64,000 bases of DNA from Artemisia argyi (lineage: Eukaryota; Streptophyta; Magnoliopsida; Asterales; Asteraceae). The stretch is taken from assembly GCA_030686995.1 (NCBI GenBank), contig CM060685.1:22800065-22864064 (forward strand), written 5' to 3'. Under the pieces are notes generated by a model. The model had not been told where the DNA came from and made no database searches. It saw only the letters and a list, made by a program, of their open reading frames with translations. Each line of letters starts with the position of its first letter. The first letter of the stretch is position 1. Both the position numbers and the translations under genes were made by a program. This document shows positions 10,901 through 22,500 of this stretch, piece by piece.

Positions 10901-12713
10901 CCAAAGGCTGGAACAAAAGTATCTATCGACACCTTCATGTAATATGGTATAAGTGGCCCTCCATGTATGGTACCATCACCAATTGGATAAACCATCCCAC
11001 GTGCTATCGGAATAGTATCCTCAGTGTAAGGTGAAAACAACGCGCACGATTTGGGCTCCTACAAAACATACAGATGTCATCATGTATTATATCATAAAAA
11101 CAAACTTGAAGATGATAGTTATACCATTGACTTTACAGACATTGATTCACAGGTGAAAACAACGCGCACGATTTAGACCTGAGTTTTGACAGTGTTTGGA
11201 TGTTTAGGCAGTTTTGCATCAGTTTGGTTTTAGGAATTATTTATTAAACAAGAATTACAATAAACCAGAGGATCTTTATCCCAGCTAACATGTTATACCA
11301 TATGTAGCATGTAAGTAAATATGCATTGTCTAAAAAAACGCACACAATTACCTGTATATCTTTTAATTTTTCTTTTTCTTGTTGGACAGCGGTCGTCGAC
11401 TCACAACTGCTTTGTTTTCTTTTCTTTTGTAATTGTCCCTCATTAGATGCTTCTCTCTCCGCGTCTCTTTCTGCGTCTCTTTCAGCATCTCTTAGAGCAT
11501 CTCTTTTAGCATCTCTTTCAGCGTCTCTTTCTGCGTCTCTTTGTGCATCTCTTTCACTCATTTTCCTCTCCACGACCTCTTCTATTTCTGCAATCCTTTT
11601 GTTCCTCTTCTTTATTTGTTTATATCCTTTAACTCCTTTCCTAAACCCAATCCCATTCCCAACAGTCCTTGTGCGACCCCCATGCTCAGGCCCTATCACC
11701 ACAATCAATGGATCCGCTCCCTTTTCTTTTGGAATTAGTCCTTGCAACATTTTCTTATCAACATCTACCTGCATATGCAAATTTAAACATTATATTCATA
11801 AATTTGCTATCAAAATAATAACATTAAAACTGAAACAATCTGAGGAAGTTTACCAATTTTCTAAAGATTTCTTCCATATTGGGACAAGTTATCCTGGCAA
11901 GGATCCAATTTCTTGTGCGGTCACAAGTAATGTTCAAGATTTCTTCCTTTAGTGCTTCATCCAGATTCACTTTTGATAAATCAACATCCATACCAAGGTA
12001 ACCTGATCTTCCTAGATGAGCATAATTCGTTTGAAGCTTCGCATACACCATCCCAATGGCTCGTTTTTTCTTAACAAAAGTGTAAAGAGAAAATTAGAAA
12101 ATTACTAAAAATTATAATAATCGTTTCGATACATAAGAAAGTTAACAAACCATATTTTTTTTCTGATTTATGCTTTTTACAGAACTTATCCCAATCTCCT
12201 GCCTCTATGAAAGAGTAGTTCTCATCTTCATAAGGTTTTTTTTTTGTTTTAACATGTATTCAGAGTTGAGAAATGTCTTAAATCTCTTCCAAGCAAAGTT
12301 GCATTGCTGAAGTGTTGTAGCTTTGTGGTCATCATTTGTGAGATCAAAGTACTCCTGTTTGATGTGATAAAAAGCTTAATTATGAGATGTTAAGACATAC
12401 ATTACAAACTGAAAATGCAATTAAAAGTATTAAAACATTATACCTTAATGATCTCCCATAGAGCATCTTTCTGTTCTTGTTTTATTTCTCCCCAATCATC
12501 ATCAAGAATAGAAATCCGTAGCCTTGTTATACCACCAACGTAGGTAGCCCAATCATTTCGATGTTTACCTATGGCACGACCATCCTTGTTGAACTCCACA
12601 TTAAACGGTTCCTTGGGTTTATCCTTGAGTTTGCTCGGTCCTCTCTTTTTTCGTTTTGGTTGGTCAACCATTGCAAGTTCATTGTTATCCTTAAAAAACC
12701 AAATGTAGAACAT
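7952..12713 (-). pseudogene. CACTA second gene: Transposase_24-like plus Ulp1-like protease region, multi-exon
   Basis: About ten exons can be followed on the minus strand. 12690-12444 has RGPSKLKDK and DDDWGEIKQEQKDALWEIIK, the Transposase_24 start. 12354-12151 has EYFDLTNDDHK. 12072-11854 has LGRSGYLGMD. 11772-11353 has GPEHGGRTRTVGNG and an (E/K)RDA coiled-coil repeat. 11058-10789 has GGPLIPYYMKVSID. 10716-10634 and 10550-10189 follow. Then come the Ulp1-like exons: 10109-9944 (CGFLNPYSIEG), 9858-9720 (DHWVLFVICPKQ, then YILDS), 8221-8125 (QCNQQQRDLDAGYYVMRWM) and the last, ending at a TGA at 7952. His and Asp of a C48-type triad are visible, but the Cys position reads Ala (DAG instead of the usual D/E-C-G). 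The A-run at 12236-12245 breaks the frame by one base. Exon borders are estimates from GT/AG sites. Confidence 0.75.
11455..11562 (-). repeat. In-frame 12-bp tandem repeat encoding ERDA units
   Basis: About nine 12-bp units with the consensus GCGTCTCTTTCT (plus strand) lie inside the fourth exon of the CACTA second gene. They encode alternating acidic and basic ERDA/KRDA units, predicted as a charged coiled coil. A long plus-strand open frame over the same bases is an antisense shadow. Confidence 0.85.
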
Positions 12714-13181
12714 TTATCAGATCGAGTTACAATGTACAACATTTAAACTAAGATGAGTAGCAAAACAACGAGGCAAATACAAGTTTCCACAACTTATGTT
12801 GATCAAGTGACAATGATAAAAGGTTGATTAACAAACATACTGTTTTGGTTGCTAGTAGACCTTTTAAATTTTTTGCCAAAAATAGTGAAGACAAGCAACC
12901 AAAACAAGATGTGTTTGCATTTAGTCCAAGTAAGTCTGATAATAGAAGTAATGCTTCTTAAAAAAAAAAGTTGATTCTATTGGAGGGGCTGCTTGTTTTA
13001 TATCTAAAGATTGGTCAATCACTCCATCAACAAGAGTGAACTCCAATCATTCTTGCAGTATGACATCCAGCAGCGTAAACAAACACCCACTTAAGAGTAC
13101 CACAAAATTCCATAACCACTTGACAAAAACACAACTCGAGATTTAAACAAAAAAGAAAGATAGATCCAAACAAAAATAATT

Positions 13182-13292
13182 CAATTAAATAATAAGAAAC
13201 CTAATTAAATAATAAGAAACCTAATTAAATAATAAGAACCCTAATTAAATAATAAGAAACCTAATTAAATAATAGGAAACCTAATTAAATAT
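13182..13292. repeat. Five-copy 20-bp AT-rich tandem repeat
   Basis: The unit AATTAAATAATAAGAAACCT is repeated about five times with one or two changes. It lies between the two divergent halves of the CACTA element, upstream of its second gene on the minus strand. Confidence 0.9.
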
Positions 13293-14406
13293 TGAATAAT
13301 AACATTGTACCATTTTGCCTTCGACTGTAGAGATTTTGTGAGATATGTGGAGATAGATATGGTAGCTGGTTGTGGTTGTGGCAACTGTGGAGATAGAGAT
13401 AGTGATGGTCAGGGACTCAAGGTTGTGGCCGGTGTGCAATGTTTTGGTGTTAGGGGCTGGGTTTTGTTGTTAGGGTTTGGTGGGTTTTGTGAGATATGAG
13501 AGGGAATATGAAAAATTTTTGTTTGGAATTGGGTAAGAAAGTATTTTCGTTTCCCGCTTTTGACCAATATAAATCAGAGCATTGATTGGCATGCCTAACC
13601 GGTATGCCTAATTATATGCCTAAACCTATGTGTCAGGATCCTGTTGGTGGAGCAAGGGACTCACTTCTTCACAAACCAATAACTTATTGACACATCCTTT
13701 TAGGCACACAATTAGTCACATTTTTAGGCGTCACAATCATTTTCCTATAAATTATTGATAGTAGGATAAGGATATTATTAAAACACTAGCGAGTACCCCG
13801 TATTGCAGTGGCGGGTAACATGTGATTAACTTTAGGCGCCAACAAAATAACAATAACAAACTGATTAATCGGAGAAAAGAAAATAATGTCTATTTTCATT
13901 GAATTGTACCGAGAGATTTATATGTTATATGTCTTAATTTTTATTATTGTGACATGTTGTATAAACGAACTTTTATAAAACCAATCAAGAACAATTAGAA
14001 AACATATTTTATTAGCTATGAACACAACCAACCACCCCTTTGTTCATAGCATAAGATTCATTACAATTACACGAAATAAAATAATACTGCGTTTACAAAC
14101 CCTAACTAATTGTTCGAGAGATACAAATTTCAAAGGAAAATTGATCACTTTAGCCTTCAAGAAGTAGACGGGATCATTTTAGCTCTTAGACTTCTAGACA
14201 CTTCGACCCTTGTACTTCATAAAAACCTGCAAACACAAGAAACAATCTACAAAACAACTTTGAATATTAGCGTAAACATTCATATACTTCAACATTGTGC
14301 CTGCAAAAAAAGGACACACTATAGTTAGTGAAATGCAAAATAAATAAGTTGATGAAAATTAATTGATGTTTTGTAATAGATATTTTGTTACCTTCTGCAG
14401 GATTCA

Positions 14407-15446
14407 TCAAACTTCTAATCCTTCATCGTGGTCGGATCTTAAGTAAGTCTTATTATCAAGAACATCACTTGAGGGTGTAATACCAAGGCTAAATGGGGGT
14501 AACTCATCAAATTGATCATATTCATCCTCGTCCACAACACTTTCAACACCAACAATACGTCGTTTACTATATAGGACGATGTGCAACCTTTGATCATTTG
14601 GGTCTTCAACATAGAATACTTGAGTGGCTAATTTTGCTAGAATGAACGGTTCAGATTTATAGCCGTTTGTGGAGAGATTGACAATAGTGAAACCATCTTC
14701 ATCAACATCAACACCTTTTTCATTGTCGACCCATTTACATTTGAACAAGGGTATAACGGTTGAATTATAATGTAATTCCCATATTTCTTGAATGACACCA
14801 TAATAAGCCTTTTTGGCATTCTTTGATCTTTCTTCACGATTCACCGTTGATACTTCTGTCGTTGATGCTATTAAGGTAACTCTGCTATTTTGTAATGTAC
14901 TTTTATCATCTTGTTCTTTGGTGTAAAACGTATATCCATTAATTACATACCCTTGATACTTGACAACCCGTATTGGCCCATACCCCAAATCTGCGACGAC
15001 TTTGTCTACATTTGAAAGTGTACTCCTTACTTTGTCTTTGAGCCATTTTGAAAAGGTATTATTATGCTTGTTAGCCAACCAAACATGGCCCTTTTGACTA
15101 TTTTGTTGTTTCAAAAGTGACTTGTGCTCGTATATGTATGGTGCAATACATGTCATGTGTTGTAGGACTGTGAAATGTGCCGCACGTAAATCATCTAGAT
15201 TCGGCGAGACTTCTTGGCGCCCGAGTGTACCTTCCCCCTGAAGCCTACCCTCATGTCGACTTTGTGGAATGCCAACTTTTTTCACACCATTCAAATAGTC
15301 TGTATAATATTCAATCACCTCCTCAGTAGCATATCCTTCAATAATACTACCCTCTGGTCGAGATCGGTTCCTAACATAACCTTTTAAGATTCCCATGTAT
15401 CTCTCAAATGGATACATGTATCGCAAGAAAACGCCAAAGTCTTAAT
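14407..15446 (-). pseudogene. TNP2-type CACTA transposase, C-terminal part (DUF4218/DUF4216-like)
   Basis: The 339-codon open frame begins at RYMYPFERYMGILKGYVRN, the classic DUF4218 motif of plant TNP2 transposases. It continues through RPEGSIIEGYATEEVIEYY. Its second half has the DUF4216 pattern (YYGVIQEIWELHY, then VIPLFKCKWVD). Conserved residues are well kept. The reading frame has a stop just upstream (about 15444), directly next to the LTR that occupies 15456-16670. The methionine used as start is therefore only the first Met in the exon, not a natural start. The central transposase domain that should precede this part is absent from the window. Together with the N-terminal piece at 16675-17205 it is one broken gene. 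Confidence 0.88.
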
Positions 15447-15455
15447 TTTCCATGC

Positions 15456-16670
15456 TGGGAACAGTAGGTGACGGCGTCAAGAGTAAATCCTTGACGGCGT
15501 CAAGAGCAAATTTCATGAATTTCCATGACGACCCAGTAGAGTTTTGACGGCGTCACGTAAGAAGGGCGTCAAGAGTAAAAGAGTCATGACGGCCTGGAAG
15601 TGTCTAAGTCTTGACGGCGTCAGAAGTAGATCTAGGCAGTCCGAGGAGAGTTTTGGCGGCGAGGTGACGGCGTTACAAGATTACTCTTGACGCCGTCAGA
15701 CCTGTTTTTCTATATATAGTTTTCTAATTTTTCACATTAAAAGAGAGAAGTTTTGGAGAAACCCTAAGTACGATTTTGGTGCAACTTTTACAGGTTTTTC
15801 AAGGGTTCCAAACCCTTGATACCTTGCATTGTAATTGAGATAAGTGTTCTTCTAATTCAATCAATATGTCTATGTGTTGGTTGTCTATATCTTGTTCTTG
15901 TCTCAATTCCATTATGCTAGGCTAGATCTCCTTTGTGTTTGCTTAGATCTAATGAAACCTAGATATTGATTATGTGTTGATTACTTGTTTATTCTTGTCT
16001 TGGATGAATGATTTATATGTTAGGCTTAAGAAAACTGGCAGATCTCCAAATGGTAACATGCTTGAACGTCTTAAGAAACATGAACCGAGGCGTACTAGGT
16101 CTTTATTGGTTGTATTTAATGCATGAGCCACTGTTTACAATCCCTATAGTTGTGCTGGGCATGGTGTAGGAGGAGATAAGAGCTCATAGAATTGGGGAGT
16201 TATGTATGCCACCCCATGAATGGTATTAAGGAATACGATCCGTCATCCATGCAATTATAACAAGTAATTAACGTGTAAAAGATATCTAGGGAGTAGTGAA
16301 ATCTAAGTAAACACATTTTCTCCAATTACTGCTCACAACCTTAGTATAATTAGTTTATTTACATTTTTAGTATTTTATTTTGATTGCATCTTAGTATTGG
16401 GTTAGTTGAATAGCAACTAATTCCGCCCACTCTTCCAAAACCCGAGATTTTAACTTGCTTTCAAAAAAATATAAAAACACAAAAAGAATCCTCCCTCACC
16501 TTTAGAACTAGTATTTAGGCTTTCTAATCCTAGCGACACTATTCCTAAGCTGAACGATCAATCCCCCGGTACTTGTCATTATACTATACTACAACGATCA
16601 GGTACACTGCCTGGTGGGGGTTGTAAGCTTCTCGAGATCCCTCGAGAGGTAAAGCCTATTGCGATTCCCA
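15456..16670 (+). mobile_element. Solo-LTR-like insertion within the CACTA transposase gene
   Basis: The segment begins TGGGAACAG and ends GATTCCCA, giving a 6-bp TGGGAA/TTCCCA terminal inverted repeat. A TATA-like TATATATAG at 15711-15719 is followed by a leader and no ORF, as in an LTR promoter. The first 240 bp carry multiple GACGGCGTCAAGAGT words and one inverted copy (GACGCCGTCA at about 15690). It separates the N- and C-terminal pieces of TNP2, which lack about 500 codons between them. No 5-bp target duplication is seen (CATGC and CGCAT flanks), so flanking deletion or a different origin is possible. A gypsy origin is a guess. Confidence 0.55.
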
Positions 16671-16674
16671 CGCA

Positions 16675-17205
16675 TCACATTTCATGTAACGCTTCTAGTA
16701 GACTTGTGAAACCCGTGTCACTCCAACCATTAACTGCTTTAACGTTCATGAGTCTATAAACAGCAGATAATTTGGTAAAATCCTCACAACCTTCATATAA
16801 CGGTGTTTCTGAGTCGACAAGCAATTGTTGAAATTGATTTTGATTTTTTTCAGCAACATTATCCTCCAAATTATGTAACATCTCATTTAAACGATCATTA
16901 TTGTATGAATCGTTGTTTTGTTCGACATTACAATTGGAAACGGACGTGTTACTTTTAGCTTTGACTTCTCCATGAAATTCCCAACAAGTATACCTTTGCA
17001 TAAACCCTTTTTCTATGAGATGGTTTTTAATAGTTTTCAAATTGGTATGACACTTCCAATTCAAACAATTTTTACAAGGACAATGAACTTTTGATTTTCC
17101 TCTCTTCACCCGATCATCTTCGGCAGCTTTTAGAAAATGAGACAAATGTTCCAAGTATTCGATGGTAGCACGTTCTATCTGGTACATCCATATACTACGA
17201 TCCAT
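16675..17205 (-). pseudogene. TNP2-type CACTA transposase, N-terminal part (Transposase-associated domain)
   Basis: The frame starts MDRSIWMYQ at 17205, a hallmark start of plant TNP2 proteins. Residues 1-80 match the transposase-associated zinc-binding pattern: CPCKNCLN, a downstream conserved His, GFMQRYTCWEFHGE. The later part (FTKLSAVYRLMNVKAVNGWS, then LLEALHEM) is the lead-in to the catalytic Transposase_21 domain. The frame stops right there, at the border of the LTR at 16670. The catalytic domain is missing. The start lies about 870 bp inside the right CACTA terminus, the usual position for the first gene. Confidence 0.88.
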
Positions 17206-17814
17206 CTTAAATTATACTCAATATGATAATACACATTCACATCCTAAATGCGACAAAGTATTCAAAAAGCTTTCTCAAATGGGGACAATCCGAAATTAAC
17301 CTCTATTAGGTTATTTTCGGACGGGAATTAAACTAGTGGCGCAGGAGTTGCAATAAATTTATACACATGAATGTTGCATAAAAAAAATTATTTTTTAAAT
17401 TTAGAAAATACCTCACTTCCACGAGTTAATCAACCTAACAACGCATTTCGGTAACCATACAAGGACTATTTACACAAACGTTCCTATACAAATAGAAAAA
17501 ATATCATGTTATATTTCATTTATGCATAATAACAAATTTATATACATAAACATACAAGTAGTGATTAATATAAGTATAACATTTTTATAGAAAGGATTAC
17601 ATAAATAATCATAAAAACATTAATTAGTATTGATATAAATACATAAGAAGTGATTCATACCTTTTAATTGTAGTTAATGTGGAAGAATTTGGTAATTATA
17701 TGGATATTTTTGATATTTTTCGGGTGAATTAAATGAGAAAATTGAGGTTTGTGTGATGATATTAATAGCAGATCTGTCTTTGTAGCCGTTGGGCATTTTT
17801 TTCAAAAAAATTCT

Positions 17815-18079
17815 TTTAGACCGGTTTAAATTATTGTAACCGGTCTAAATGATTTTGTTATATAGACCGGTTGTTATAAAAAGCACCGGTCTAAATAATG
17901 GTCTTTTAGACCGGTTATTCATAAACGCACCGGTCTAAATATGAAAAAGTGATATAGACCGGTCCCTTTTATTTAAACCGGTCTAAATAATAGTTTTGAG
18001 GGAAATTTTGACATTTAGACCTGCGTTTTCCTTGGAGGGTCTATATTCGGGGGTCTAAAAGACGTATTTTGTAGTAGTG
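17815..18079. repeat. CACTA right subterminal repeat array and terminal inverted repeat
   Basis: Eight or more TTTAGACCGGT/ACCGGTCTAAAT motifs alternate in orientation between 17815 and 17990. The element then ends with GTAGTAGTG at 18071-18079, the complement of CACTACTAC. The next three bases are TAT. Confidence 0.88.
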
Positions 18080-18555
18080 TATACATATTTGTTTATGTTT
18101 TGATTGAGTTCCGATTACTATTTTTTTTCATTAATTTGTTCGAAGTTTATTCTACATTATGAAAACAATGGCTGTGGAACGTGTGAAGACAGTCTCGTCG
18201 TATGAGGGATCTTGTTGTGGTAGTATGAGCCCCGTTCACAGCTTCAACCTCACAGTTAGTTTCATAATTTAGTAATTTTATTTTTTTTAGTGAATATATA
18301 TGATTTGAACTCTTGATTAATGACTGTTCAATGATTCTCAGTTCTATATATTGTGTTAAAGAATGATTAGTACAGTAACAAATTAGCAAAAGCATAAATA
18401 ATGAAGAAACCTCAATTTAACAAACAACAAATGCATTCTAAAGCTCCTGACCCTCCTTCATTATCATCTTCTTTCAGTTTCTAACCTTAAAGACACAATA
18501 AAAAGATACTAACAAATATAACACATTACGGGAAATATTTAGATTAATTTATTTT
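18080..18555. other. Non-coding flank, no gene seen
   Basis: AT-rich sequence with short open frames only. Nothing recognisable on either strand. Confidence 0.4.
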
Positions 18556-18556
18556 A

Positions 18557-18738
18557 CAGGCTTATCGGCTAATTGAAATTTGGAAAGTGGAAAAGCTACT
18601 TTCTTTGGCTTATAAGCTTATCAACATAAACTTTTAGCTTATTTAAGTCCATGAGTTCATGTTGAGAATCTTATAAGCTCATAAAAGTGTGAGTTTATCG
18701 GCTTTTCAAAATCTCAATAACCCGATAAGCCTATATTA
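18557..18738. mobile_element. MITE-like inverted repeat
   Basis: The left end CAGGCTTATCGGCTAATTGA matches the complement of the right end, which reads ATAGGCTTATCGGGTTATTG on the minus strand. The inverted similarity extends about 30-40 bp with mismatches. The interior is rich in CTTATAAGCT words. No coding capacity. Confidence 0.5.
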
Positions 18739-19205
18739 TAATTAAGCTCCCCTAACACGTCAACAAATCAATCCTAAGTTATCCACATCAAAATCTTACG
18801 CGTACCAAAAGCAATCTTACAACGAAATTTAGAAACCCAAATTCAGCCTAAAAGTTATCAGTTTAACAGAAGCATCAACTATCAGGAGCTTGAATGAATC
18901 TCAACACCGCAATGTGCTTCAGCAGGAAAGGCAAGTCACTGATCAAGTCTCCTTGTAGACTGTGAGACTCTTTGCGTCACACTTGGTCATGTTCTTTCAA
19001 AATGTACCTAATTTATAAGCATGAAGCTTGTCTATGGGAACTTGATTTTTTTTTTTCATGATTACGCCCGTGGATTTAAAGCCATCCTGGATAAAATCAT
19101 TGCAGTTAGTTGTAGATTGTGTGTACCCATGATAATCATGGCACATAGGAATAGGCCAATTAGTAAAATGATTCAAACGGGTTAATGCAAAAATAAAAGA
19201 GTAAA

Positions 19206-19234
19206 ATAATAATAATAATAATAATAATAATAAT
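19206..19234. repeat. (AAT)n microsatellite
   Basis: An uninterrupted run of about nine ATA/AAT trinucleotides. Confidence 0.95.
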
Positions 19235-19427
19235 CGAATGGGTCAAAAGTTGCCTGCAAGTCCTGAGTTGTTTTATTAGAAAGAGATTATTTAATCATAT
19301 TTAACATATTTATGAATAAAAATGAAACCGACTCAACCCAACTCATTTGAAAAGTTACCCATTGAAACACATATCCATAAACATACGCATACGTCATAAG
19401 TAAGGAGTGTTTGGAACTACTCACCAG

Positions 19428-19592
19428 TCTTTAGGGGAGGCAAGAACAGCAGCCTCAAAATAGTCTAATGCTCGATCTTGGTCATGATGAACCTCTAAAC
19501 TTTAGAATATTGCATCAGAGTTTCACCATCTTTGGGATCTGCCTGTGTAGCGCGGAAGTAGTATTCCCCGGCTCTATTAAGATCTCTAGTTA
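19428..19592 (-). pseudogene. Broken TPR-domain exon
   Basis: On the minus strand 19592-19505 reads RAGEYYFRATQADPKDGETL, a tetratricopeptide-like helix pair. After a frame change near 19500 the next segment reads VHHDQDRALDYFEAAVLASP. Together these match the tandem TPR pattern (RAEEYFxRAxxADPKDGExLxxYAK...DRALDYFExAV) of a plant TPR protein family. The join needs a one-base shift and an in-frame TAG lies at the join, so the exon is broken. No matching neighbouring exon with confident homology was found, although exon-like pieces lie upstream to about 22.4 kb. Confidence 0.6.
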
Positions 19593-19599
19593 ACTGTCA

Positions 19600-22500
19600 T
19601 GCCATTTAATTTAAATTAATTGAATTACTTCATAATAACTTGTAGTAATTGGACTTAAAATAGGATTATATACCTTTCATTTTTTAAATGCTAAATGTAT
19701 AAGAATGTATCAAATATTGTATTAAAATGTAGTTTTAAACTATGAATTTTGCAATAATATCCATCTTGGGAAGTTTGGCTTAGTTCTAAGCTAGAGATTA
19801 TCATTTTAAATGAGTAGCAATTTATATCAAGTCGTATTCTAGGTCAAAATAACATATACATCAATCTTGACAAAATAAAAATCAAGGAAATTTTACTTTA
19901 GTAGTGATCCTTCGAAGTGGTCAAGACTGTGTAGTCGTCTTTCCCCCAAAGTCATTTGGTTAACAACCTCGGCACTATTATACACTAATATACAGCAACC
20001 CCAAACACTTGAATGATTATTACATATGATTTTATACCCAAAAGAATTAAATTAAACTTCGATGCATGATATTAAGGGTTATTACATTTAATGCAACATC
20101 CAACAAAATTGTAGAACCATACCATCAGGGGATTGCTTGGATGTGCATTGCAATAAGTTTCAATAACTTCACCCATTTGACCCATTCTACCCATTTAACA
20201 GGCTACATAACCCAAAATCCAAAGAAACCCATTTGTATATAAATGGGTCAAAATCGACATTTCTAATCCAAATGTGCTATTGTCTAATTAATTATGATAT
20301 AGCAAGTCATGATATAATATGATAGTAAATAGTAAAGAAAGCAACATGTTAAACTTAATTACTTGCATTAATCTCAATCGTTCCCGTGCACACAACTGTC
20401 CACCATCAGTATGTGCTCTATCTTGCACAAATATTCTCCCATCACCTGATAAGGCATACAAAGATGTTAAACACTATTGCGTAATAAAACAATTAGACAT
20501 ATTTGGGCCAATTTTATCAAGCAAAAATCTATACGGCATGTAGTTATAACATTGTAGTTAGAAACGTGTTAGGAATATACCTTGAAACCAAGAATCATAG
20601 CTTGATATGTAGCATATCCCTGTAGTTGCATATCCAAAAAACCCACAAATTTCAACATCAGCAAGCCCAAGACTACAACACTATTAGTAACTTATATACA
20701 CCCAATATGTATCTTCACAACAAAGCACAAACCCATCACCAGCTCGTTTAGGATTTCCTTTTACTAAAGCAACCAACTCAAGCATACACCTTTCCTTTTA
20801 ATTATTCGAAGAACACATTCCAATATCACTATGCGAAAAGTACTGAGCTTGTAATAACATATTATGAGTATAATAACAGGTGCACTTAGTTCCAAATAAG
20901 ATAATGTTCAAAACTCACAAAAAAGTTCAAGAAAAATTTCCTGCAACATTAGAAACAGGTTGAAGTTTGTCATAGGCAGAGAGCCAAACTTAAAACGGTG
21001 AGGGCATATTACCAAAATAGCTTAGTGGGAAGAGCTCAAGAGTATAGGCAATTTTGGTATCATCTGTTTCTGTTTTCCTTGGAAGGGACTTTGTTTGATC
21101 ATATAAGAGATAAACTATAGCTGGACACGATCTAATCATAAACAAATTAGTAGAACTGCCACATCTAACCATGTCCCTTATAACATCTAAAGATTATAAT
21201 ATACTGCCTACATAGTTATGTGTTCAAATAAACAGATTACGTAAGAGTTTTGGAAGTTATATGCAATAAGAATTCAGTCAATGGTGGCAACAACTATAAA
21301 AGCTGGGATGTCTCATTGTAAGTGAATAGCAACAGCCGGGAAGTTGCTGAGTGTGGACTGGCATCTGTTATCCCAGTACCTATAAAAAAATCACATAACA
21401 TAAAAAACCATGGAAAGAGACAGTGAGGAAAGATAATATTGAAGAACCAAACCAAACTATTCAAGAATTAGCAACTAAACATTGCTGATCATCAGGACAA
21501 GAGAAGGGAATCACAATAGCAACACCGGCTCTAACTACTTCCTTGGTTATCCAGTTGTTGCCGAACCAGGATCTGACTCAAGACCTGATTGTTGTAGCTG
21601 GTGGGTTGTGCTAATTGCCAATTTTGGTGCGCCATCAAGCAACTTTGAGCAGTAATTTCCTTTTTTCACTTCTAAAATACCCAAACACTTAAAACTCTTT
21701 ATTTGCCATATCAAAATTAGTAAAGCGGATTTAGTAAGCAACCCTAAACACCCAAGAAGAGTCACGTACATAAGCCGTAAGGACTTATCATCACATCTAC
21801 CTATATGATTTAAAATATGTTTCTGGCTGTAAGTCAAACAACAATAAATATATGAAAATTTGATTTCAAAGTTAAAGAATTTACACTTTTATTGTTTGAC
21901 ACATATAATTCGTGATGAAGCCTTTATCACATATAATGATAGGAATCAACAAGCAATTAACTTCTCTCGGCACAGCTACTAATGTAGAGGGGTCCCATGG
22001 TGTCGCAAATTGAGACTCCTCTGTTCCTTGTCACTTCTACTTTGACCGTATCTAAAATGATATAACTTTTTTAAATGGCGTGAAATCCGATAGTAATAGT
22101 AAATTATACATTAGTTGCTAATATATACATAAATTACATTACATAATGCCACGTTATTACACAATGCACACTTTTGCAATGTCATGATTACCTTTTGAAT
22201 TATCTTTACTTTTCTATGCTTGTCTGCAGAATACCATTCCATACTTCCTAGGCGGTTGGGTTTCAAAACAAAAATTCTTATAATCCTATAGCTAGGTTGA
22301 CAAAAAAATTATGATCTTTTACCTTGAACGGAGTAGACAGCCTTTGTGTTGACGATCACCAACCCATTTTTCATCCTGTTACACCTGCCAAAGAAAACAA
22401 AAGTATTATCTTATCTTTTATAAAAACACCAACAAATCGACAACACCTATAGCTTTTGGGCTACTACCAACGAAATTTGGATATATCAAACAAGTACACA

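Larger units (their letters stand above)
7349..18079 (-). mobile_element. CACTA (En/Spm) DNA transposon, about 10.7 kb, defective
   Basis: The right end, read on the minus strand, begins CACTACTACAAAATACG followed by TCTTTTAGACC. The left end is a mutated counterpart (GAATACCACAAAAATTGG then CTTTTAGACC) that matches at about 21 of 28 positions. Both subterminal regions are packed with TTTAGACCGGT-type motifs in both orientations, as expected for CACTA transposase-binding repeats. Inside, on the minus strand, lie a TNP2-type transposase (17205 down to 14407, broken by an LTR) and a Transposase_24/Ulp1-type gene (12713 down to 7952). The 3-bp flanks (AAT left, TAT right) are not a perfect target duplication. 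The decayed left terminus and broken TNP2 argue that it cannot move by itself. Confidence 0.88.

Noticed and set aside
11326..11952. 208-codon plus-strand frame with Ser/Ala-Leu repeats
   Set aside because: Antisense to exons of the CACTA second gene; the repeat is the complement of the ERDA coding repeat.
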